Shown one piece after another: positions 58,301 through 64,000 of a stretch of DNA of 64,000 nucleotides. Numbering within the stretch: the first letter of the stretch is position 1; each line of letters begins with the position of its first letter. The DNA lies in assembly GCA_964036275.1 (NCBI GenBank), contig OZ038433.1, positions 25,961,485 to 26,025,484 on the forward strand, read 5' to 3'. This DNA comes from Litoditis marina (lineage: Eukaryota; Nematoda; Chromadorea; Rhabditida; Rhabditidae). Below the pieces are notes generated by a model. That model was not told the DNA's origin. It ran no database searches and saw only the letters and a program-made list of their open reading frames with translations. Position numbers and translations under genes: made by a program.

Positions 58301-61300
58301 GTCGGCAATTAACACCTAAAAAAACGTTTATGTCTCTCCTTCTCTTCAGTGCTATTTAGAGCTACCATTCTATTCTATTCTTTGAAAGACAGCATAAACA
58401 ATTTTGTTTAGAGACTGCGGTATTTGGGCCCAACGTAACTATACAGCAACAGTGATGCATGCAAACATTGTCGTATTTCTGTGAATTCATGTAAATTTCG
58501 AGAAGAAAAGTGTTCGTGTATCCCTTCTCTTGGGGTTGAACGTCCCTAGAAGTGACTAGTGGCCCATTTAAGTATATTTTCTCGCATAAATATAATTTGT
58601 GTTGACAACTAGCTGATACAAACGCGATTACGCGAGTTCGTTCCATATGGGGACGGCAGCTAGCGACGCGTGATGACAAATTGCCTCTAGTAGATGCTGT
58701 CAACTCAATTTGCTGGCTCCCTAATTGGTTTGTTGGTCAGATCTTCCATTAAATGCATGCGGCCAAAAATGACTTGTTCTTGACTGAGAAAAATACTACG
58801 CTTTTTCGGTTTGAAGAACTCGAATGTATAACTATGACTATGAGCCCTACAAAAATCACCAAACTTCAAATTTACTGTAGTCTCGTGAAACTCTGATAAG
58901 CAAACACACTACTAGTTTGACCATATCCAAATCAGTTGATAAAAAACAAACCCATAAAAAATGTCCACGCTCGAACATTTTTCAAATGAAAAACGTAAGA
59001 ATTCCCAACCTTGAGTAGTTTTCCGTCGCTGGTACCAACAAAGGCCACTGTATTTCCACGGGTCGTGTTGACAGCTATGGCTGTGAGTCGAGCATCGTCC
59101 AGGGTGAGAACAGGCTGCGCGCGGATAGGTTTCCCTCCTCCTGTAAGGGGTTGGATGCTAATATAGAAAATACGGAAAGATGTATACTAGTACGTAGTGA
59201 AAGATAAAAATTAACCAAAATAACAGATAATGAAAAAGAATTGTACCTCTCATGTCAAGTTTATCGTTACAAGGCGAAACTTCAGAAGCTGAACCGTTTC
59301 GGGTAATGGGTAAAGGTTGTTATAAATAACCAGTTGCTGATAGAAGAAAGTAAAGCGAGATACGTAAGTATACAATCGAGCCACAGATTACGGAAACACA
59401 AACAACACGAATCTCACCAATAACAGTATTCACGTCCTTTCCACACTGTACATCGGACCATTGCATTCGCGTAGCCGTACACTCATCAGCTGATTTGAAC
59501 CAGGGCAGTTGCTGAAAATCGATTTCATGACGAAAAACCTTGAATAAACGTAAACGATTGTGATGAGAATGTCTAACCTACCGAGTTGGAAAGTCACGTA
59601 TTGAATCGTGAATAGACAATTCGCTATCCGGTTCTGATAACCTGAACAAGTATTAGAAGTGGTTCGTACCTTCGTCACATGTCCTTTGTAGCAATCCATG
59701 ATGTTTATCATAAATTTCGACTCAACATCACGACGGACCTGGAAAATTATAGATATTCCGCTATACATAAATAACTCATCAAAAGCATACAAATCTACTT
59801 TGAAAATGTCAAAACATTTTGAGGGACATACCGGGTAAACGCAGATGGCCGACTTTCTAGATGGGGCTTCCTTTCGAAGAGAATCCGTCTTTCCAGCCAC
59901 GAAGACACCATAGAGCACCCGATCACCCTCTCTGTAAGGCGGAAAATAGTTCGAAAGTGAAAAACAGCGCCGAGAAAACCCGTGCTAAGCTGCTACGACC
60001 AAAAAAAAACGCAACAGGTCAAAAGTTAGTTTTGTAAGTACTTAGTGTTAGAAACTCTCTCTCTCTATGCGCTATACCAACGAACTAACCCGATTCCAAG
60101 ATCCTTTGCCAGCGAGTATCCTGCATTGGCCACGTACATGTCTTGCAACAAGTTGTAATCAACATCGTCCTTCGAGCATTCCAGCGGCACCTGCGAACAA
60201 TGAATAAGGTAATGAAAACGTACAACTATTCGTGCATAGCCACCACCATTCCCAAGTACACTTTGATAGTGTGCCAATGACCTTTCGAATGAATATTTTT
60301 CGATAAAAACTTTGATTTAGAAAAGTTTTGGGCCGTGCAGGATTGTGCTCAGGGTTTGTCAAAACAATGTTTTCCGAAACAAGTATTCCCACTCTGAACT
60401 TCTATCTTCTATGATTTCGTGTCTTCGTGACTTCGTGTACAACTAAACATACCTCAGTGTAACTGTAGAAATGAGCATCTCCCGTGCAGACTCGCACGAG
60501 ACGTGTCTGAATATCAGAATCTTCTCCTATTGTCTTTCCTTGTCTCGTGGCGAAATAAGCATAATCTTCCACCTCGAACCCATTCACGTAGTCGATCCTG
60601 AATCACAAAAACTTGATCAGATGTCAAAAACAACTTATGTATTGGTTGTACTTTCTCTTCTTTAGTCCCCGAAAAATGGAAATAGAAGATGATCTGAGCA
60701 GTACTCATATCTGATAGTAGAAGTCACTATAAAAACTGACGAAAAGTCAATGAAGACAATATGATAAACAGTACACTATACGTACTTATAGGATGTGCGA
60801 TATTTCCGTTCGACGGCGATATTTGTCGATGTGGCCAGACCCTTTGCTGCGAGTTCAAACTCATGAGATCGTCGCAACGTTCTCGATGATAACGCGGGAA
60901 TTTCGTCACGAACCGACTGAAACAAGGTACCCATCAACGTTTCTCGGAAAACTCAACACACAAACAATCCAATGGAACTTTAGGCATACGATTGGAACCA
61001 TGAATGCATGAATCCATGATGAATAGCACTAACATATACGGATTTGTTAACTATTCTCTGTAAAGTCATGAAAGATCCAGGAATCAGGAAATATCTTCGC
61101 AAATCAAAGAGCATACATTTTAGTACACAACTTTCTCTCTTTTGTAGTCATCGCTCGATCTCTTTCAGTTATATTTGTTCCGTTGCGCATTTTTTGTGGA
61201 AAAAATGAAAAAACGTTTAAGTGTTACGATACAAACAAATGCAACTGACCGTTCCCCGTACAAAGGTAGACGCAACGTAAAGAACAGAATCCTCGTCCGG

Positions 61301-61837
61301 TCCCTGCCCGATGAATACAACGGACGACGATTTGTCGTCGTTGGCCAGCATCGGATCGCTGGATTCTGTCAGAGCCTCGCTGATATTGTGCAGATTACGC
61401 AGACGACACCGACCCTGGAATACATGAATCACAAATTTATATTTACTGATTATTCAATCTTTTTTATTTTTAAAATTAACCGTAAAACAAAACGAAACCA
61501 CAAAAAAACCCAAGAAAGCACCAAAAGACTTATTTCTTTGATATCTCACATAAATTTCTACACGGAATTATCTGTCCCGATAAAACTAGAGTGAAAATAT
61601 CATTCAGACAAACACGAACAAGCCAAATTCTAATTAACAAATTTTCGGACATGGTCACTAAACAGTTAGAGTTGAAATTATTGTTAATATGTAATCAAAT
61701 GATGATGAAAGATAAACAAAGATGTACCTGATAGAGACTGGTGCACTCGATGAGTTTCGATGATTTATCATCCACAGCCAGCGCCTTGGCGTACGAATTC
61801 GTCTTGTGCTTCGGGGAAGAACAGGGCTCATTCCGTC
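43328..61837 (-). CDS. Plexin (semaphorin receptor), 5' end not found
   Basis: 47 phase-consistent exons give 1857 residues to the TAG at 43328-43330. 5' to 3' (left-right ends): 61728-61837, 61250-61414, 60786-60916, 60453-60597, 60090-60190, 59832-59931, 59670-59738, 59418-59511, 59010-59140, 58187-58315, 57351-57419, 56935-57053, 56418-56576, 56058-56152, 55739-55838, 55435-55516, 55107-55214, 54792-54898, 54385-54523, 53970-54088, 53585-53687, 53234-53284, 52990-53157, 52692-52788, 52430-52524, 52067-52200, 51585-51710, 50941-51096, 50495-50636, 50207-50334, 49493-49612, 49031-49223, 48493-48612, 48143-48241, 47621-47788, 47298-47389, 46982-47120, 46673-46789, 46210-46335, 45981-46085, 45605-45705, 45299-45425, 44933-45061, 44468-44607, 44003-44147, 43737-43805, 43328-43441. 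Order: sema propeller; PSI at 57419-56935 (DPYCGWC), 55838-55435 and 53970-54088; IPT repeats to 50207; one membrane helix in 49493-49612; cytoplasmic GAP. Both GAP arginine motifs are present ([21 protein letters not shown]). It is a semaphorin-activated Rap/Ras GAP receptor for axon and cell guidance. The signal peptide and first sema blade are missing. Confidence 0.93.
44172..44290. repeat. Short tandem duplication, period 64 bp
   Basis: A CACTAATAAAACAGCTGAAT...GTGAATGTAGGAATACTT block is repeated 64 bases apart in a plexin intron, followed by a short AG-rich run. Confidence 0.85.
57509..57632. mobile_element. 124-bp palindromic MITE flanked by TTAA (copy 4, plexin intron)
   Basis: Same 124-bp length and arm sequence as copies at 39916 and 40856 (GGACGATTATGTGGACCAAT and complement), with TTAA at 57509-57512 and 57629-57632. 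Confidence 0.8.
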
Positions 61838-64000
61838 CTGCAAAGATTAGTGGGATTATGTGAGATCAAGAACTGTATATCTCCTAAATTATGCATTCTA
61901 GTTATCAATCGTATTTCGGCTGTATTCATCCGCCAAGATGTAGAATCAATAGTCGATTCCATTCACATTCTAGAAAATGCCCCGTTCAGTTTAGAACCGC
62001 AGCCTATCGATCCCCTGACCCAAACCTCTCATGTTCTCACTACCTTCCCTGTTCTTATCAAGTCGTTTAAAACAGAAAATGAAGCCGCGCTGATTCATTA
62101 ATGTCGCCGCTACTTTCCCTGATTACCGATCCGATCGGAACTGTCACATTGATGTATTTTGGAGCGCAGGCGGTCACTTTTGTCAGCCCGTTGACCCGTG
62201 ATGTCTGCGCCCTCCGGTTATCACATACTATTTCCGACCGACTGACGGATCGCTTACCATAAGCACACAGACAAGTGGCGGCGATTCGAGTAATATCAAA
62301 CAAATATCCTCTCTAATCCGCCCACTAGTTTGAGTGTTCTTCAACCACATACAAAAGCCAGGCCCGACAGATGCTCATTTTTCAAACAAGAGTCATTAAC
62401 ACTCGCCGCATGCATACGGATTAATGTGTGTGCGGTTTTACAATACATCCACGGTCAGGAAGATGGTTCAATCTTATCACATGCAAAAAGTCGTGAAAGT
62501 TAAGATGATAAAGAAGAATACAGTTAAACACAATATGTGCTTCCAAATGTTAACCAATAAGTTTTTAATATTGTATTTCAGAACTAAAAATAGTAAAAAA
62601 TTGGAAGACGGATATTCAGAAACTCGTTTCACAATGTGAGTGAAGTACCCCAATCTCTATACCAAAGTTTATGTTCAGCTAAAGCCCTATTATGCAATAC
62701 AATCACTCCCACCCTGAGTAAAAGTTAGTGCATTAGTTAGAAAAGTCTCGAAGCAGGTTAATTGGGTATCTCTTTTCAAGGTCAACCCTGATCTAGTGTA
62801 GGATAACATGACTGCCCACCACGATTCGCCACTATCGCGCGTTGGCTGTCTCAGGGAAAAAAAGTGGCAAAAAGAGAATGACGACGATGATAGACAACAG
62901 CAATTCATGGGAACTCTCAATGTCAGTGTCAAGATCACGACTAAGTGCGAATCTCTGAAAGCACCGCACACTTGCAGTTCTACCGAACAATTGAACGTTT
63001 CAATATAATTATTTGTAATCTAGACTCCAGAAAAGGTTTTTCTTTTTGGCTCCCTAGTAATTTCTTCAATTTCGGAGAAAGGGTAAAGTGAGACATTATT
63101 AATTGATATTAACAACACATCTGTATAACAGTACAAAAAACTAATCTACATCTGAGTACTTTCACGCGATATCCTTATATCCCATTCTCAATTTACAATA
63201 TTATAATCAATGAGGGCAGTCGGGTAGTACTGGAGCCAAAAACGTTTTCGCTCTCAGGTCCTCGAGAACAACAACCTTCCTCAAATTTGTCTTCATCACA
63301 CAGCCCAGTTGCCAATTGGAGCACGCCAAACACCTCTTATTATTGACCCTCCGACAATACAATGACAATGCCGTAATTAGAGGTTCCTTGCGCAGCACCA
63401 CCCAACCAAATTAACTATTTCAAATACCGTCACCCTCACCCACGTTACTGAATAATGAGAAACCTTATTAGAAGGACGTAAAAATTTGAACGAATACTCG
63501 AATCCCACAAAAGAACAAAAAACTCGGATCACAGTCCGTGAAACTGATTTGTTTGTCTCCTTGAATTCTATATGTAACCGGGTTTTAAGGTAACCTAACC
63601 CTTTTTTGGTAACCTATTTTTCAGGTTACCTCAGTAGGTAACCGGATGGTAACCTAAAATGAAAAACCTGTTATCTGTTTTTCTAAAGCAAAATGTGGTT
63701 TTTACCGTTTTTGTACTACATTCCATTCATGTCGGGCGGAGTAAAAGTTAACTACGTTTTGAAAACGTGCCGAGACATTTCAAGCTCAGTAGTCGGCAAA
63801 CAAATTTCTCCTATCCTGTGATCTCTACTTTACCAAGCATCCGAAAAAGTCAGGAAATACTTTTCCATGTGAAACATGCGCTGTGGTGGGCATCATCATT
63901 CATTGAAAAGTGTCAACGTTTTCCCCCCTGAGAGTACTCGGCCACAAACTCAATGCCCATGAATGGACAAATGTGAAGAGGAGCTGCGGGAAAACTACCA
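61838..64000. other. Probable plexin 5' intron or upstream region; contains a repeat
   Basis: The first visible plexin exon (61728-61837) opens in phase, so at least one upstream exon must exist. None with sema-start features is recognisable here. A half copy of the GGTTACC element is at 63578-63712. The other open frames (62067-62303, 62690-62971, 63207-63401, all minus) carry no recognised motif. Confidence 0.45.
63578..63712. repeat. Half copy of the GGTTACC inverted-repeat element
   Basis: CCTAACCCTTTTTTGGTAAC, CAGGTTACCTCAGTAGGTAAC and AATGTGGTTTTTACCG follow in the same order as the reversed right half of 41775-42030. The other half is absent. Confidence 0.7.

Noticed and set aside
62067..62303. 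Minus-strand frame with a CAPKYINVT stretch as a missing plexin or integrin-like exon
   Set aside because: It has a possible GTAAGC donor inside but no sema-start features and no consistent acceptor/phase link to 61837.
63207..63401. Minus-strand frame with several cysteines as a plexin 5' exon
   Set aside because: It has no signal peptide, no sema blade motif, and its cysteine spacing fits no PSI or EGF pattern.
1..64000. CRISPR arrays, operons or bacterial-type ribosome sites
   Set aside because: No regularly spaced short direct repeats with unique spacers; all recognisable genes are spliced.

Overview
The window is eukaryotic nuclear DNA. Every recognisable gene is split by many introns, mostly 100-1500 bp, with GT...(T)TTCAG boundaries, and there is no bacterial gene organisation. 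Short introns, acceptor-like TTTCAG or TTTAG motifs placed 0-8 nt before several start codons, a short C-type lectin, paired GT11 fucosyltransferase-like genes and a plexin all suggest a compact invertebrate genome. A nematode-like animal is my best guess. Flatworm or tardigrade cannot be excluded, and the species is not determined. All exon boundaries were placed by eye from splice motifs, reading-phase continuity and comparison between paralogues in the window.

Layout, left to right. At 1-616 is the 3' end of a small lysine/cysteine-rich protein gene (copy A). At 2247-7592 a Penelope-like retroelement (PLE) forms a composite: one complete 898-codon ORF on the minus strand, a second terminal segment, and a truncated inverted copy. 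The whole is bounded by a 12-bp target duplication and sits in a ~130-bp satellite that continues to 8220. At 8285-8812 is a fold-back element. At 9451-11413 (+) is a secreted C-type lectin. At 12333-14735 (+) and 16245-19423 (+) are copies B and C of the lysine/cysteine-rich family; their exon lengths are identical and each encodes 194 aa. At 20037-23941 (+) and 24811-28040 (-) are two tail-to-tail GT11 (alpha-1,2-fucosyltransferase-like) genes. The 28-34 kb stretch has no convincing gene, only repeats and a tRNA-like relic. At 34239-42503 (+) is a patatin/iPLA2 phospholipase in 13 exons. At 43328-61837 (-) is a plexin in 47 visible exons (1857 residues); its 5' end is not found in the window and probably lies to the right.

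How the genes relate. The left half (secreted family, lectin, two Golgi-type glycosyltransferases) resembles a rapidly evolving surface or secreted-protein neighbourhood. The right half carries two conserved housekeeping or signalling genes in convergent orientation. No operon or functional link between the halves is shown by the sequence. Non-autonomous elements litter the introns: a 124-bp palindromic element flanked by TTAA, a 627-bp terminal-inverted-repeat element and a nested repeat. The most notable items are the single-event PLE composite with hammerhead-like hairpins, the undescribed lysine/cysteine-rich family with rigid exon structure, the start-codon-adjacent acceptors that suggest trans-splicing, and a phase-constrained GC-AG intron.
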